Assembly: GCA_947458495.1 (NCBI GenBank)
Contig: CANHAR010000004.1
Coordinates: forward strand, 1-32,706
Length of the DNA: 32,706 nucleotides
Source: Gammaproteobacteria bacterium
GTDB taxonomy: Bacteria > Pseudomonadota > Gammaproteobacteria > Pseudomonadales > Pseudohongiellaceae
Direction of reading: 5' to 3'
Shown: positions 15,492 to 24,761 of the stretch, in pieces
How positions within the stretch are numbered: position 1 is the first letter of the stretch
Layout of the letters: the number at the start of each line of letters is the position of its first letter
Notes under the pieces: model-generated
The model's database searches: none
What the model was told of the DNA's origin: nothing
Seen by the model: only the letters and a program-made list of their open reading frames with translations
Translations under genes and position numbers: made by a program

Positions 15492-18400
15492 GTGTCCTCA
15501 GTTGTTTCCATTCGCCCTGATGTAACCCCGGTCTCCGCAACAAGCGACTCCCGTGTTCAGTTGCAAACTGCTCAGTACCCGCGGTTTGTGACTGCAGCCA
15601 GTCTGTTTGATGGCCATGATGCCGCGATCAACATCATGCGTCGCATGTTGCAGGCCTCTGGCGCAGAGGTGATTCATCTGGCGCACAACCGCTCAGTGCA
15701 GGAGGTAGTAGAAGCTGCCTTGCAGGAAGATGCACAGGCCATCGCCATCAGCTCTTACCAGGGCGGGCACATCGAGTACTTCAAATACATGGTGGATATG
15801 CTGCGTGAGCGTGGCGCTGGCCATATTCAGGTGTTTGGTGGCGGCGGTGGGGTGATTATCCCTAGCGAGTTAAAAGAATTACATGCCTATGGTGTCAGCC
15901 GGTTGTATTCGCCGGAAGACGGTCAGACCATGGGCTTGCAGGGCATGATTGACGACATCATGCAGCGCGTGGCGAGCGGTTCGCGTGGTCCGCAAGTAAA
16001 GGTGGCAGAGGAGGTTGCCGGTGGTGATCGCCTGCAGTTGTCGCGCTTGATCAGTGCGCTGGAAAACAATCTGGTGGACGAGGCGGGCAAACTACAACTG
16101 CATACCATGGCGCAAAAAATCGCGGCGTCAGTGCCGGTGTTGGGTATTACCGGAACCGGTGGCGCGGGTAAATCTTCGCTGACTGATGAGCTGATTCTGC
16201 GTTTTCGTCAGGACAGCGGTGATGGCTTGAAAATCGCGGTGTTGGCGATTGATCCGACGCGCCGCCGTACCGGTGGAGCGTTGCTGGGCGACCGTGTACG
16301 TATGAACGCGATTTATCATCCCTCGGTGTATATGCGTTCGATTGCAACCCGTCGTTCTGAAACTGAAGTGCCGACCTACATGCGCGATATTATTGCGGCT
16401 GTGCGCGTGTCCGGTTTTGATCTGGTGGTCGTGGAAACACCCGGCATCGGACAAGGGGATGCCGGCATTGTGCCCTACGTGGATGCTTCGCTGTATGTGA
16501 TGACCCCGGAGTTTGGCGCGGCCAGTCAGCTGGAAAAAATTGACATGCTGGATTACGCCGATGTGATTGCCATCAATAAATTTGATCGCAAAGGTGGCGA
16601 AGATGCGCTGCGTGATGTCAGCAAACAGGTGCAGCGCAACCGCGTTGCGTTTGATAAACCCGCTGAAGCAATGCCAGTGTACGGTTCTATCGCCTCACGC
16701 TTTAATGATGATGGTGTCACCGCCTTGTATCAGGGTTTGCTGCCGGTATTACGTGAAAAAGGTTTAAAAGTATTCGAGGGTAAACTTGCGCGTGTATCAA
16801 CTCGCACGTCAACCCGTCAGTCGGCCATTGTGCCGCCGCAGCGGCAGCGTTATCTGGCAGAGATTGCCGAATCTGTGCGCGCCTATCGCCGCCATGTTGA
16901 ACAGCAGGCGGTATTGGCGCGTGAGCTACAACAGTTGCACGGCGCCGCGCAGATGTTAAACAAAAACGGTCAGGCAACCGCCAGTGTGCAGGCGCTGATC
17001 ACGCAACGTGAATCGCTGCAACATGGTGAGTGCAAAACGTTATTGCAGCAGTGGCCGGTGATGCAAACTGAATACGCCGCCGATGAATTGATTACAGAAA
17101 TTCGTGGCAAGCAACTACGCACTGAGTTGACGTGGACCAGCATGTCCGGCACCCGAGTACCCAAGGTGTCACTGCCGCGTTTTAATGATCATGGTGATGT
17201 GCTGCGTTATCTGATGCTGGAGAACGTGCCGGGTCGCTTCCCTTACACGGCAGGTGTTTTTCCCTTCAAGCGCGAAGGCGAAGATCCCACGCGCATGTTC
17301 GCCGGTGAAGGCGATGCGTTCCGCACCAACCGTCGTTTTAAGGCGCTGTCAGAGCACTCCGATGCCAAGCGTCTATCGACCGCGTTTGATTCGGTGACCT
17401 TGTATGGTTTTGATCCCGATGAGAGGCCGGATATCTATGGCAAGGTCGGCAACTCCGGCGTGTCAATCGCCACGCTGGATGACATGAAAGCCTTGTACGA
17501 TGGTTTTGATCTGTGCCATCCGTCCACCTCGGTGTCGATGACCATTAACGGGCCGGCGCCCACCATTCTGGCGATGTTTTTGAATACCGCCATTGCCCAG
17601 CAGATGTCAGTGTTCCGTGCTCAGCAGGATCGTGAACCGGATGCGGCTGAAGCGGCGCAGATTAAAGCAAAAACCCTGGAATCGGTGCGCGGCACGGTGC
17701 AGGCAGACATTCTCAAAGAAGATCAGGGGCAGAACACCTGCATCTTCTCTACCGAATTCAGCTTAAAACTGATGGGTGATATCCAGGAATATTTTATTGC
17801 CAACAAGGTGCGCAATTTTTATTCCGTATCGATTTCCGGTTACCACATTGCGGAAGCCGGCGCCAATCCCATTTCCCAGTTGGCCTTCACACTGTCCAAT
17901 GGTTTTACCTTTGTGGAAGCCTGGCTGGCGCGTGGAATGAACATTGATGATTTTGCCCAAAACCTGTCGTTCTTTTTCTCCAACGGCATGGACCCCGAGT
18001 ACACGGTACTGGGTCGTGTTGCGCGGCGTATCTGGTCCACAACCATGCGTGAAAAATACGGCGCAAATGAGCGCAGCCAAAAACTCAAGTACCACATTCA
18101 AACCTCCGGCCGCTCACTGCACGCGCAGGAAATGTCCTTCAACGACATTCGTACCACACTGCAGGCGTTGATCGCGATTTACGACAACTGCAACAGTCTG
18201 CACACCAATGCCTATGATGAAGCAGTGACCACGCCCACCGAAGAGTCGGTGCGCCGTGCCATGGCGATTCAGCTGATCATCAACAAAGAATGGGGCCTGG
18301 CCAAAAACGAAAATCCCAATCAGGGCGCGTTTATCATTGATGAGCTGACAGATCTGCTGGAAGAAGCGGTGATGCTGGAGTTTGAAAAAATAGCCGAACG

Positions 18401-18794
18401 TGGCGGGGTGTTGGGCGCCATGGAAACCGGTTATCAGCGTGGCCGCATTCAGGATGAGTCGATGTTTTACGAACATAAAAAACACGACGGCTCGTTGCCG
18501 ATTGTGGGTGTTAACACCTACCTCAATCCCAATGGCGAGGACAACAGCGGCGAGTTCTCCCTGGCGCTGGCGCGCTCCACCGATGAGGAAAAACAAAGCC
18601 AGATACAACGCCTGCGCGCATTCCATCGACGTCACGAATCTGCGTCGGAATTGGCCATCCAGCGCCTGAAACAGGCTGCCATCAACAACGACAATGTGTT
18701 TGAGGTGCTGATGGACGCGGTGCAGCACTGCTCGTTGGGCCAGATTACCCATGCGTTTTTTGAGGTGGGCGGCCAGTACCGGCGGAATATGTGA
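15492..18794 (+). CDS. icmF: Fused isobutyryl-CoA mutase (IcmF)
   Basis: Adenosylcobalamin-dependent radical enzyme that rearranges isobutyryl-CoA and n-butyryl-CoA, fused to its own G-protein chaperone. Domains in order: B12-binding with the lower-ligand His in [10 protein letters not shown] (near 42), MeaB-like GTPase with P-loop GTGGAGKSS (near 220), then the substrate-binding mutase barrel. [16 protein letters not shown] and [20 protein letters not shown] have the Phe and Gln of isobutyryl-CoA mutases, where methylmalonyl-CoA mutase has Tyr and Arg. Length is about 1100 residues, as usual for IcmF. GTG 15492 is preferred because GGGAG lies 5 bases upstream; ATG 15471 is an alternative without a good site. 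Some IcmF enzymes also act on isovaleryl- or pivalyl-CoA, so leucine- or valine-derived substrates are possible. Confidence 0.92.
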   Translation: MSSVVSIRPDVTPVSATSDSRVQLQTAQYPRFVTAASLFDGHDAAINIMRRMLQASGAEVIHLAHNRSVQEVVEAALQEDAQAIAISSYQGGHIEYFKYMVDMLRERGAGHIQVFGGGGGVIIPSELKELHAYGVSRLYSPEDGQTMGLQGMIDDIMQRVASGSRGPQVKVAEEVAGGDRLQLSRLISALENNLVDEAGKLQLHTMAQKIAASVPVLGITGTGGAGKSSLTDELILRFRQDSGDGLKIAVLAIDPTRRRTGGALLGDRVRMNAIYHPSVYMRSIATRRSETEVPTYMRDIIAAVRVSGFDLVVVETPGIGQGDAGIVPYVDASLYVMTPEFGAASQLEKIDMLDYADVIAINKFDRKGGEDALRDVSKQVQRNRVAFDKPAEAMPVYGSIASRFNDDGVTALYQGLLPVLREKGLKVFEGKLARVSTRTSTRQSAIVPPQRQRYLAEIAESVRAYRRHVEQQAVLARELQQLHGAAQMLNKNGQATASVQALITQRESLQHGECKTLLQQWPVMQTEYAADELITEIRGKQLRTELTWTSMSGTRVPKVSLPRFNDHGDVLRYLMLENVPGRFPYTAGVFPFKREGEDPTRMFAGEGDAFRTNRRFKALSEHSDAKRLSTAFDSVTLYGFDPDERPDIYGKVGNSGVSIATLDDMKALYDGFDLCHPSTSVSMTINGPAPTILAMFLNTAIAQQMSVFRAQQDREPDAAEAAQIKAKTLESVRGTVQADILKEDQGQNTCIFSTEFSLKLMGDIQEYFIANKVRNFYSVSISGYHIAEAGANPISQLAFTLSNGFTFVEAWLARGMNIDDFAQNLSFFFSNGMDPEYTVLGRVARRIWSTTMREKYGANERSQKLKYHIQTSGRSLHAQEMSFNDIRTTLQALIAIYDNCNSLHTNAYDEAVTTPTEESVRRAMAIQLIINKEWGLAKNENPNQGAFIIDELTDLLEEAVMLEFEKIAERGGVLGAMETGYQRGRIQDESMFYEHKKHDGSLPIVGVNTYLNPNGEDNSGEFSLALARSTDEEKQSQIQRLRAFHRRHESASELAIQRLKQAAINNDNVFEVLMDAVQHCSLGQITHAFFEVGGQYRRNM

Positions 18795-19597
18795 TGTTTG
18801 ATATTTGGTTGTTCGCTTACCTCGCCCTTGGCCTGCTCACCGGGTTGCTGGCCGGCCTGTTTGGCATAGGCGGCGGTGCGGTCATGGTGCCAGTTCTGAC
18901 AGTCATGTTTGCCGCACAAGGCTTTGCGCCAGACTATGTTGTCCATCTGGCGCTGGGTACATCCATGGCGACGATTATTCCCACATCGCTCTCCAGTCTG
19001 CGTGCGCATCACAAACATGGCGCGGTGTTGTGGTCAGCCGTGCGTGGATTGGCTCCCGGCATTTTGCTGGGAACGTTTGCTGCAACCTTTTTGGCGGCAA
19101 TTTTATCGCCGCGTCCGCTGGCGATCTTTTTCTGTTTTTTTATGAGCTACGTGGCGGCGCAGATGATTCTGAACCGTAAACCCAGCCCGTCCCGGCAGTT
19201 ACCCGGTGCAATTGGGCTGGCAGCAGTGGGCGGCGGTATCGGCAGTATCTCTGCGCTGGTGGCAATCGGGGGCGGCACCATGACCGTGCCGTTTCTGACC
19301 TGGTGCAATGTGCGTCTGCAAACCGCGATAGGCACATCAGCTGCAGTGGGTTTGCCCATTGCCTTGGCGGGCACCACCGGTTATCTGATCAACGGTTGGG
19401 GCACGGCAGGGCTGCCAGACAACACGTTGGGATTTGTCTATTGGCCGGCGGTTCTGGCGATGGCAGCCGCCAGTTTGTTCTCCGCGCCTCTGGGTGCAAA
19501 ACTCGCGCATAAACTGCCGGTAGCCACACTCAAAAAATTGTATGCGGCGCTGATTATTGTGTTGGCGTTGCAGATGCTCAGAACGGTCATCGCTTGA
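18794..19597 (+). CDS. TauE/SafE family permease
   Basis: Inner-membrane protein of 267 residues with about eight spans. It carries the two family repeats, GLLAGLFGIGGGAVMVPVL near the N terminus and ISALVAIGGGTMTVPFL near 155. Members are linked to export of sulfite, sulfoacetate and other organic anions, but most are uncharacterised. ATG 18794 overlaps the icmF stop as TGATG, so its translation probably depends on icmF. This suggests transport of a small acid linked to the IcmF pathway; that is inference. Confidence 0.87.
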   Translation: MFDIWLFAYLALGLLTGLLAGLFGIGGGAVMVPVLTVMFAAQGFAPDYVVHLALGTSMATIIPTSLSSLRAHHKHGAVLWSAVRGLAPGILLGTFAATFLAAILSPRPLAIFFCFFMSYVAAQMILNRKPSPSRQLPGAIGLAAVGGGIGSISALVAIGGGTMTVPFLTWCNVRLQTAIGTSAAVGLPIALAGTTGYLINGWGTAGLPDNTLGFVYWPAVLAMAAASLFSAPLGAKLAHKLPVATLKKLYAALIIVLALQMLRTVIA

Positions 19598-19609
19598 AGG
19601 AGTTGACTC

Positions 19610-20065
19610 ATGGCCAAGTGGCTCGCGAAAACCGAACCATCGGAATGCAGCATCGACGATTTTGCCCGCCATCCCGATAAACCCATTGTGTGGGAAGGCG
19701 TTCGCAATTATCAGGCACGCAACTTTTTGCGCGACATGAAAGCCGGTGATGAGATTTTTATTTATCACTCCAGCTGCATACACATTGGCATTGCCGGAGT
19801 TGTCAAGGTTGTGTGTGAGGCGTATCCCGACCCCGCGCAGTTTGACCAGAAATCCGCGTACTATGATCCCAAAAGCCCGCCCGGCAATCCGCGCTGGAGC
19901 GCGGTAGACATGGTCTTTGTCAGCAAGTTTGCCAACATCATCACGCTGGATCAGCTAAAAGCCATGCCTGCGCTGGCGTCTCTGTCATTGGTGCAAAAGG
20001 GCAGTCGCCTGTCGGTTATGCCGGTCAGTGATGGCGAGTGGGAGGCCATTCTTACCCGTATCTGA
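19610..20065 (+). CDS. EVE domain-containing protein
   Basis: A 151-residue protein made of a single EVE domain (PUA-like fold), related to human THYN1. It begins AKWLAKTEPSECSIDDFAR and has VWEGVRNYQARNFLRDMKAGDEIFIYHSS, the hallmark core, and ends SRLSVMPVSDGEWEAIL. Stand-alone EVE proteins are proposed to recognise modified bases in DNA or RNA. AAGGAG sits about 9 bases before the ATG. It follows the permease gene by 12 bp, so it may be read from the icmF promoter too. Its substrate and role here are unknown. Confidence 0.88.
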   Translation: MAKWLAKTEPSECSIDDFARHPDKPIVWEGVRNYQARNFLRDMKAGDEIFIYHSSCIHIGIAGVVKVVCEAYPDPAQFDQKSAYYDPKSPPGNPRWSAVDMVFVSKFANIITLDQLKAMPALASLSLVQKGSRLSVMPVSDGEWEAILTRI

Positions 20066-20095
20066 AAAAAATCTGCAATCCATCAATTTCTCTGC

Positions 20096-20121
20096 TATAA
20101 ATGTGTACAAAATATTTGTAC
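20096..20121 (+). promoter_or_regulatory. Toxin-antitoxin promoter and operator-like palindrome
   Basis: A -10-like TATAAA at 20096-20101 is followed by GTACAAAATATTTGTAC at 20105-20121, with 7-bp inverted arms. It lies about where transcription should start, 50 bp before the antitoxin ATG, as expected for autoregulation by a Phd/YefM antitoxin. Confidence 0.5.
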
Positions 20122-20170
20122 AAAAATGGGTTGCCTGAACAGGCCGCACACTATAGGAGAAATTGTCAAA

Positions 20171-20401
20171 ATGGAAACTGTCAGCGTCAGTGAGTTAAGA
20201 GCTAATCTTTTGATGTACATGGAAAAAGCACATTCAGGGGAGCAAATTACCGTTACCAGTCATGGACGTGTGCTGGCAACAATCTCTGCACCTTTAAATC
20301 TAAAAGAACAGGCGCAGAAAAAATTGCACGCCCTGGCTGAGACAGCAGAAGTGTATGACATTGTCAGTCCGGTCAATGCCACGTGGGAAGCAAATTCATG
20401 A
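20171..20401 (+). CDS. Antitoxin, Phd/YefM family
   Basis: A 76-residue antitoxin that should neutralise the adjacent PIN toxin and repress the operon. The N-terminal METVSVSELRANLLMYMEKAHSGEQITVTSHGRVLATISAP is the typical Phd/YefM DNA-binding fold; the C-terminal half is the toxin-binding tail. ATG 20171 is preferred over a longer frame from 20126, with AGGAG 12 bases upstream. It overlaps the toxin start in ATGA. Confidence 0.85.
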   Translation: METVSVSELRANLLMYMEKAHSGEQITVTSHGRVLATISAPLNLKEQAQKKLHALAETAEVYDIVSPVNATWEANS

Positions 20402-20793
20402 TTGTGCTGGATACCTGCGCAATCATTTGGGACGCGTTGCAACAAGACAAACTGACCAAGCGTGCTTTAAAGGCCATAAACAAGGCCGATCATGAGAATT
20501 GTCTGATTGTCTCTGATATTTCCTTTTGGGAGATCGCGATGCTGGTAAAAAAGGGCCGGTTGAAACTGGATACCACGACTACAAGCTTTATCGCGCTGTA
20601 CCTTCAGTTCAGAAACATTACGGTAGCGGCAATCTCCCCGGAGATTGCCGAGGTGTCAGTCGGGTTTTCTGATGGAATTAACCAGGATCCTGCCGACCGT
20701 ATTATTGTTGCAACATCGCTTGTACATCGCGCTTGTTTAGTCACGGCGGATTCAAATCTGCTCGCCGTTCCGACAATTGAAACGTGTTGGTAA
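20398..20793 (+). CDS. PIN-domain toxin (VapC-type ribonuclease)
   Basis: A 131-residue PIN protein. The acidic active-site residues are Asp5 (MIVLDTC), Glu45 (SFWEIAML), Asp97 (NQDPADRIIVA) and Asp118 (TADSNL), so the Mg2+-dependent RNase site is complete. VapC toxins cut tRNA or rRNA and stop translation. It is paired with a Phd/YefM rather than a VapB antitoxin, as in other members with the SFWEIAML-VKKGRL pattern. Its start overlaps the antitoxin stop by 4 bases. Confidence 0.88.
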   Translation: MIVLDTCAIIWDALQQDKLTKRALKAINKADHENCLIVSDISFWEIAMLVKKGRLKLDTTTTSFIALYLQFRNITVAAISPEIAEVSVGFSDGINQDPADRIIVATSLVHRACLVTADSNLLAVPTIETCW

Positions 20794-20808
20794 CTCCCCA
20801 AAACTTCT

Positions 20809-20860
20809 GGGTCTGTAACCGCTCTCGCGATGTCAGACCCCGTCAGTTTCAGAGTTTTTT
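20809..20860. terminator. Hairpin between toxin and dadA (weak terminator)
   Basis: GGGTCTG (20809-20815) pairs with CAGACCC (20834-20840), with a small CGC/GCG stem inside the loop. A T-run follows at 20855-20860, 14 bp from the stem, and runs into the dadA stop. Imperfect as a terminator. Confidence 0.3.
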
Positions 20861-22157
20861 AACGCACCGGCACTGCATTAAATCCGCTGCTGCGCTTACC
20901 GCTGCTCAGATACCGATCAATGCCGTAACCATCGGCACTGATCGCAGTTTTCTGGCCGCTGATCAGATCTGCCAGTAACTGGCCAGAACCGCAGGACATG
21001 GTCCAGCCCAGTGTGCCATGGCCGGTATTCAGGAACAGGTTGGCCAGTTTCGTGGCGCCCACCACCGGTGTGCCATCCGGTGTCATCGGGCGTAATCCTG
21101 TCCAGTAACTGGCATTCTGAATATTACCGGCGCCAGGGAACAAATCGTCCAGCACCATGCGCAAGGTAGCTTGCGGACGCGCACGCAACCTGGTGTCAAA
21201 ACCGGCCAGTTCTGCCATGCCGCCCACACGGATGCGGTTGTTAAAACGGGTAATGGCGATCTTGTAGGTTTCATCCATGATGGTGGACACCGGCGCAACG
21301 CGGTCATTGGCGATGTCTGCCGTCATGGAATAACCTTTCACCGGGTACACGGGTAAATCAATTCCCAGCGGCTTTAACAACCGGGGTGAATAACTGCCCA
21401 GTGCCAGCACATAACGATCAGCACGGGCGGCTTTTTCGCCTATGCGCACACCAGTGACGCACTGGCCATCGGTGAGTAGTTCATCAATCGCCACGCCGTA
21501 GTGGAATTTGACACCCAGCGTTTCACAGTGCTGCGCAAGGCGGGTGGTGAACAACTGGCAGTCGCCTGTTTCGTCACGTGGCAAACGCAGGCCACCAACA
21601 ATTTTGTCGGCGCTGTTGGCAAGTCCCGGCTCAACGGCAATACAACCCGCGCGGTCCAGCACCTCAAACGGCACGCCGCATTCCTTGAGTACGGCAATAT
21701 CTTTAGCAGCAGCATCCATTTGCTTTTGGGTTCTGAACACCTGCAGGGTACCTAGTTCGCGGTGTTCATAGTCGAGACCGGTCTCAGAGCGCAGATCCAT
21801 CAGGCAATCACGGCTGTACTCGGCAAGTTTCATCATGCGCGATTTGTTCACGGCATATCGGCGGGTGGTGCACTGCATGAGCATGTGCAACATCCAGCGG
21901 TATTGCGACAGATCGGCCGTTGGGCGCACCGCCAGCGGCGCGTGTTTGGCCAGCATCCACTTGATGGCTTTAACGGGCACACCGGGCGCCGCCCAAGGCG
22001 CAGAGTAACCGGGGGAAATCATGCCGGCATTGGCAAAACTGGTTTCCAGCGCCGGTCCAGGCTGACGATCAATCACCGTGACCTCATGGCCGGCTTTTGC
22101 CAGATACCATGCACTGGTTATACCAATCACACCGCTACCTAACACCAGAACTTCCAT
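20859..22157 (-). CDS. dadA: D-amino acid dehydrogenase small subunit
   Basis: FAD enzyme that oxidises D-amino acids, chiefly D-alanine, to keto acids and ammonia at the inner membrane. The 432 residues equal E. coli DadA in length. The N terminus has the dinucleotide-binding motif [36 protein letters not shown]-like [24 protein letters not shown] and C-terminal [17 protein letters not shown] and [16 protein letters not shown] are DadA signatures. ATG 22157 has GGGAG 7 bases upstream. A divergent Lrp/AsnC regulator starts at 22300 and likely controls it. No dadX racemase gene is next to it. Confidence 0.92.
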   Translation of the reverse strand: MEVLVLGSGVIGITSAWYLAKAGHEVTVIDRQPGPALETSFANAGMISPGYSAPWAAPGVPVKAIKWMLAKHAPLAVRPTADLSQYRWMLHMLMQCTTRRYAVNKSRMMKLAEYSRDCLMDLRSETGLDYEHRELGTLQVFRTQKQMDAAAKDIAVLKECGVPFEVLDRAGCIAVEPGLANSADKIVGGLRLPRDETGDCQLFTTRLAQHCETLGVKFHYGVAIDELLTDGQCVTGVRIGEKAARADRYVLALGSYSPRLLKPLGIDLPVYPVKGYSMTADIANDRVAPVSTIMDETYKIAITRFNNRIRVGGMAELAGFDTRLRARPQATLRMVLDDLFPGAGNIQNASYWTGLRPMTPDGTPVVGATKLANLFLNTGHGTLGWTMSCGSGQLLADLISGQKTAISADGYGIDRYLSSGKRSSGFNAVPVR

Positions 22158-22299
22158 CGTCCACTCCCGAGGTCTGAGACCCATAGCTGATGGCGCTATT
22201 GTAAAAGCGCAGCCATGAGTGTATTTACTGAAAAAAATGTAATCAGCGGGATATAGTCCTGCCTGACTATTAAAAATCCAGAAAAGGTTCTGAAAAACG
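22158..22299. promoter_or_regulatory. Divergent dadA/lrp control region
   Basis: 142 bp between two divergent starts. It holds an inverted repeat GCGCT (22193-22197) / AGCGC (22206-22210) and a -10-like TATAGT (22252-22257) for the regulator gene. An AT-rich tract at 22221-22242 may be bound by the Lrp-type protein. No single strong operator is seen. Confidence 0.35.
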
Positions 22300-22803
22300 A
22301 TGAAAACACGGAGAGCTTCCAGTCGTGAGCTGGACAACATTGATCGCAATATCCTGCGCATCATTCAGCGCGAAGGCAGAATCTCGTTTGTTGAGTTGGG
22401 CGAGAAGGTCGGATTGTCGACCACGCCGTGTATGGAAAGAGTGCGCCGCCTGGAGCGTGAGAAGTTTATTCTGGGGTACGGCGCGCGTTTGAATCCACAG
22501 AAGCTGCAGGCCAATCTGCTGGTGTTTGTGGAAATCAGCCTGGAGTCCAATTCGGCCAGCATTTTTGATGATTTCCGCCGCGCAGTGAGCAAATCACCCC
22601 ATCTGCTTGAGTGCCATCTGGTATCGGGTGATTTTGATTACCTGATCAAGGCGCGCATTTCCGAAATGGCGTCTTATCGCAAACTGCTGGGCGATATCCT
22701 GTTAAAGCTGCCGGGAGTGCGTGAATCCAAAAGTTATATTGTGATGGAAGAGATCAAAGAGACACTGGACCTGATTGTGCCCGACGAATCTGACTCCGAC
22801 TAA
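22300..22803 (+). CDS. Lrp/AsnC family regulator (DadR-like)
   Basis: A 167-residue feast/famine regulator. Residues 10-60 hold the HTH ([52 protein letters not shown]); the rest is the RAM amino-acid-binding domain, with [20 protein letters not shown] at its core. [13 protein letters not shown] is close to the recognition helix of E. coli Lrp. Being divergent from dadA, it most likely responds to alanine and activates or represses dadA. Such proteins form octamers that wrap DNA. Confidence 0.9.
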   Translation: MKTRRASSRELDNIDRNILRIIQREGRISFVELGEKVGLSTTPCMERVRRLEREKFILGYGARLNPQKLQANLLVFVEISLESNSASIFDDFRRAVSKSPHLLECHLVSGDFDYLIKARISEMASYRKLLGDILLKLPGVRESKSYIVMEEIKETLDLIVPDESDSD

Positions 22804-22870
22804 CAGTGAGCCACTGCCAGACTCTGCCAAAAGCTCACGTTGCCTGCGAATCAAATACCAACGCGGATAC

Positions 22871-23164
22871 TCACAGTTGATACCCTTCAATGATCACCAG
22901 ATCCAGTGTGGAAACCGGTTGTCGCAAGGCAATGGCATATTGGTATTCGGGTGAATGCCAGCAGTCGAGTGCCGACTGATAGTCCGGAAACTCCAGCACC
23001 ACATGCCGCGCACGGCTGTTGCCTTCCGGGTTCTCAAAACGCCCGCCGCGTACCAGAAATGTGGCGCCATATGTTTTGAAGGGCTTGGCATTGGCGGCCA
23101 CGTAATCTTTGTATTTTTCCACGTCATTGATATCGACCTGCACAATCCAGTAGCCTTTGGGCAT
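22871..23164 (-). CDS. DUF1330 domain protein
   Basis: A 97-residue cytoplasmic protein with a dimeric ferredoxin-like fold expected. It opens KGYWIVQVDINDVEKYKDYV and contains GRFENPEGNSRARHVVLEFPDYQSALDCWHSPEY, the usual DUF1330 pattern. GAGGA lies 6-7 bases before the ATG. No enzyme activity is established for the family. It may share a transcript with the XRE and membrane genes just upstream. Confidence 0.87.
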   Translation of the reverse strand: MPKGYWIVQVDINDVEKYKDYVAANAKPFKTYGATFLVRGGRFENPEGNSRARHVVLEFPDYQSALDCWHSPEYQYAIALRQPVSTLDLVIIEGYQL

Positions 23165-23177
23165 AAAAATTCCTCAT

Positions 23178-23390
23178 TCATTCCGCATCAGCAATATCCA
23201 GTAAGTCACCCGGCGTACAATCGAGCTCCTCACACAATTTTGCCAGCGTATCAAAACGCACGCCTTTGATTTTGCCGGTGCGCAGCAGCGACAGATTGGC
23301 CTCGGTGATACCGATACGCTCCGCTAATTCCTTGGAGCGCATTTTGCGTAGGGCCAACATAACATCCAGTCTGACGATAATCTGTTTCAT
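23178..23390 (-). CDS. Small XRE family HTH regulator
   Basis: A 70-residue protein that is only an HTH domain: LAERIGITEANLSLLRTGKIKGVRFDTLAKLCEELDCTPGDLLDI. This compact form is typical of YozG/Cro-like regulators found next to DUF2975 membrane proteins. Its ATG overlaps the stop of the membrane gene (ATGA), so the two are coupled. A 17-bp palindrome upstream of that gene (23934-23950) is a candidate operator. Confidence 0.88.
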   Translation of the reverse strand: MKQIIVRLDVMLALRKMRSKELAERIGITEANLSLLRTGKIKGVRFDTLAKLCEELDCTPGDLLDIADAE

Positions 23391-23899
23391 ACAAACGCGT
23401 CATTTTCAGTTTTGATGTGAGTGGCAGCCGCCAGTATCCTGCCAACAGCCGATACAAACACGGCAAACGCGAGCATGCCAATGTACTCGGGCTCAATGCG
23501 AACATCAAAACCGCCTTGTTGATTAACCCACAACAATAGGTTCGGGGTAATCAGCATCACCGCAATCATGGCGTAAATGGCACTTGAACCTGCGTTGGCG
23601 ACGTGCCTGGCAGCTTCATTGCTGAAGAATTCACTGTTGCCAAAAGAGGTAAGTGCCCGGCGCAGGTGATTAACAGCCTCAAGAAACAAAATCGCCGGTA
23701 ACAATTCAATCAGCACCAGGCCAGTGCTGTGCACTTTCTGCTGCCATGACAGGTCGGCAGAAATCAGGGTACTACCAATACTGAATCCACCTTTGGTGAC
23801 AATGGCAACAATCAGCGTGACCATGGCAATGATGGCAAAGGTTTGAGCAGTGATGGCAAGGTTTTGTGCGTGTTTCAGTTCGTTGGCGGGGATTGACAT
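23387..23899 (-). CDS. DUF2975-like membrane protein
   Basis: A 170-residue protein with four hydrophobic spans, near 18-38, 58-76, 104-124 and 137-157. The span order and the coupled small XRE gene match the DUF2975/HTH pairs common in bacteria, where the membrane protein may sense a signal and tune the regulator. That role is not proven. TGAGG lies 8 bases before the ATG. Confidence 0.7.
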   Translation of the reverse strand: MSIPANELKHAQNLAITAQTFAIIAMVTLIVAIVTKGGFSIGSTLISADLSWQQKVHSTGLVLIELLPAILFLEAVNHLRRALTSFGNSEFFSNEAARHVANAGSSAIYAMIAVMLITPNLLLWVNQQGGFDVRIEPEYIGMLAFAVFVSAVGRILAAATHIKTENDAFV

Positions 23900-23933
23900 G
23901 ATAATGCCTCAATTTCTGTTTGGTGCTATAAAA

Positions 23934-23950
23934 TTATTGTTAAACAATAA
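23934..23950. promoter_or_regulatory. 17-bp palindrome, candidate XRE operator
   Basis: TTATTGTTAAACAATAA has perfect 8-bp arms around one base. It lies 35 bp before the DUF2975-like gene, next to TTTATA, a -10-like element on the minus strand. It fits autoregulation by the small XRE protein; no T tract suggests a terminator. Confidence 0.45.
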
Positions 23951-24121
23951 CTAATGCAATTTTATTTTTATTTTATGAAGTTGTTGGGCGCCGCAATCAG
24001 CATTGAACTATATCTCTTCGTCGCAGTATCTTTTACAAAGGCGTTGGACAGTAGGAAGAGACTTGACTTAATTTGATTTGAGGAACAGCATCTTACCTGC
24101 GTCTTACTTTGAGGCAGCGCG

Positions 24122-24385
24122 ATGATAACAACACGATTGTCGAGTAAAGGTCAGATCATTATTCCCAAGTCAGTGAGGGAGGCTCGCAAGTGGCAGACAG
24201 GTCAAGAGTTGATGGTTGTGGAAACAGTTGATGGCATTTTGCTTACCCCAAAACAAGCGTTTGCACCAACAATACTCGATCATGTTGCGGGTTGTTTACA
24301 CACAGAGGGACTGTCTAAAACGGATACCGAAATTGAGCTGGCCATGAAAGCTGCAGCAAGGAGAGCGTGGCATGATAGCGATTGA
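24122..24385 (+). CDS. Antitoxin, AbrB/VapB family
   Basis: An 87-residue antitoxin. The N-terminal swapped-hairpin domain is clear: TTRLSSKGQIIIPKSVREARKWQTGQELMVVE. The C-terminal tail binds the toxin. Ends 14 bases inside the toxin gene. A possible promoter TTGGAC / 17 bp / CTTAAT lies about 45 bp upstream. It should repress its own operon with the toxin. Confidence 0.87.
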   Translation: MITTRLSSKGQIIIPKSVREARKWQTGQELMVVETVDGILLTPKQAFAPTILDHVAGCLHTEGLSKTDTEIELAMKAAARRAWHDSD

Positions 24386-24761
24386 TACAAACGTCTTGGT
24401 AAGGCTGCTAAGCAGGGACAATGAGCACCAATTTGCAATCGCCTACAAGATTTTTGCCGCACACGAGGTGTTTATTCCTGACACTGTGATTCTCGAAACC
24501 GAGTGGGTATTGCGGCATGCTTATGACTTCCCTAAGGAAAAAATCACAGCAGCTCTGATACTGGTATTTGGCCTGCCAAACGTCCATGTTCATCAGGCAG
24601 AGACAATTGCGTCGGTAATCGACTGGTATAAACAAGGCCTTGATTTTGCTGACGCTTTTCATCTTGCGGGGTCCCAGCACACTGAGTCCATCAAGACCTT
24701 TGATCAGCATTTTGCCAAACGCGCTGTCGGACTGTCAGTGTGCCCTGCCGAGTTGCTCTAG
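24372..24761 (+). CDS. vapC: PIN-domain toxin VapC
   Basis: A 129-residue PIN ribonuclease. Active-site acids: Asp5 (MIAIDTN), Glu42 (ILETEWVLR), Asp94 (DFADAFHL) and Asp111 (TFDQHF), all present. AAGGAG lies 9 bases before the ATG. The long overlap with the AbrB-type antitoxin gene is typical of vapBC. Its stop overlaps the stop of the convergent gene in CTAG. It is unlike the other PIN toxin at 20398, so the two modules are independent. Confidence 0.88.
   Translation: MIAIDTNVLVRLLSRDNEHQFAIAYKIFAAHEVFIPDTVILETEWVLRHAYDFPKEKITAALILVFGLPNVHVHQAETIASVIDWYKQGLDFADAFHLAGSQHTESIKTFDQHFAKRAVGLSVCPAELL

Noticed and set aside
18114-18752. 212-codon frame on the minus strand
   Set aside because: Antisense to the C-terminal part of icmF; no family match.
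22871-23164. DUF1330 gene as part of the dadA regulon
   Set aside because: It is convergent with the Lrp-type gene and closer to the XRE/DUF2975 unit; no shared site was seen.
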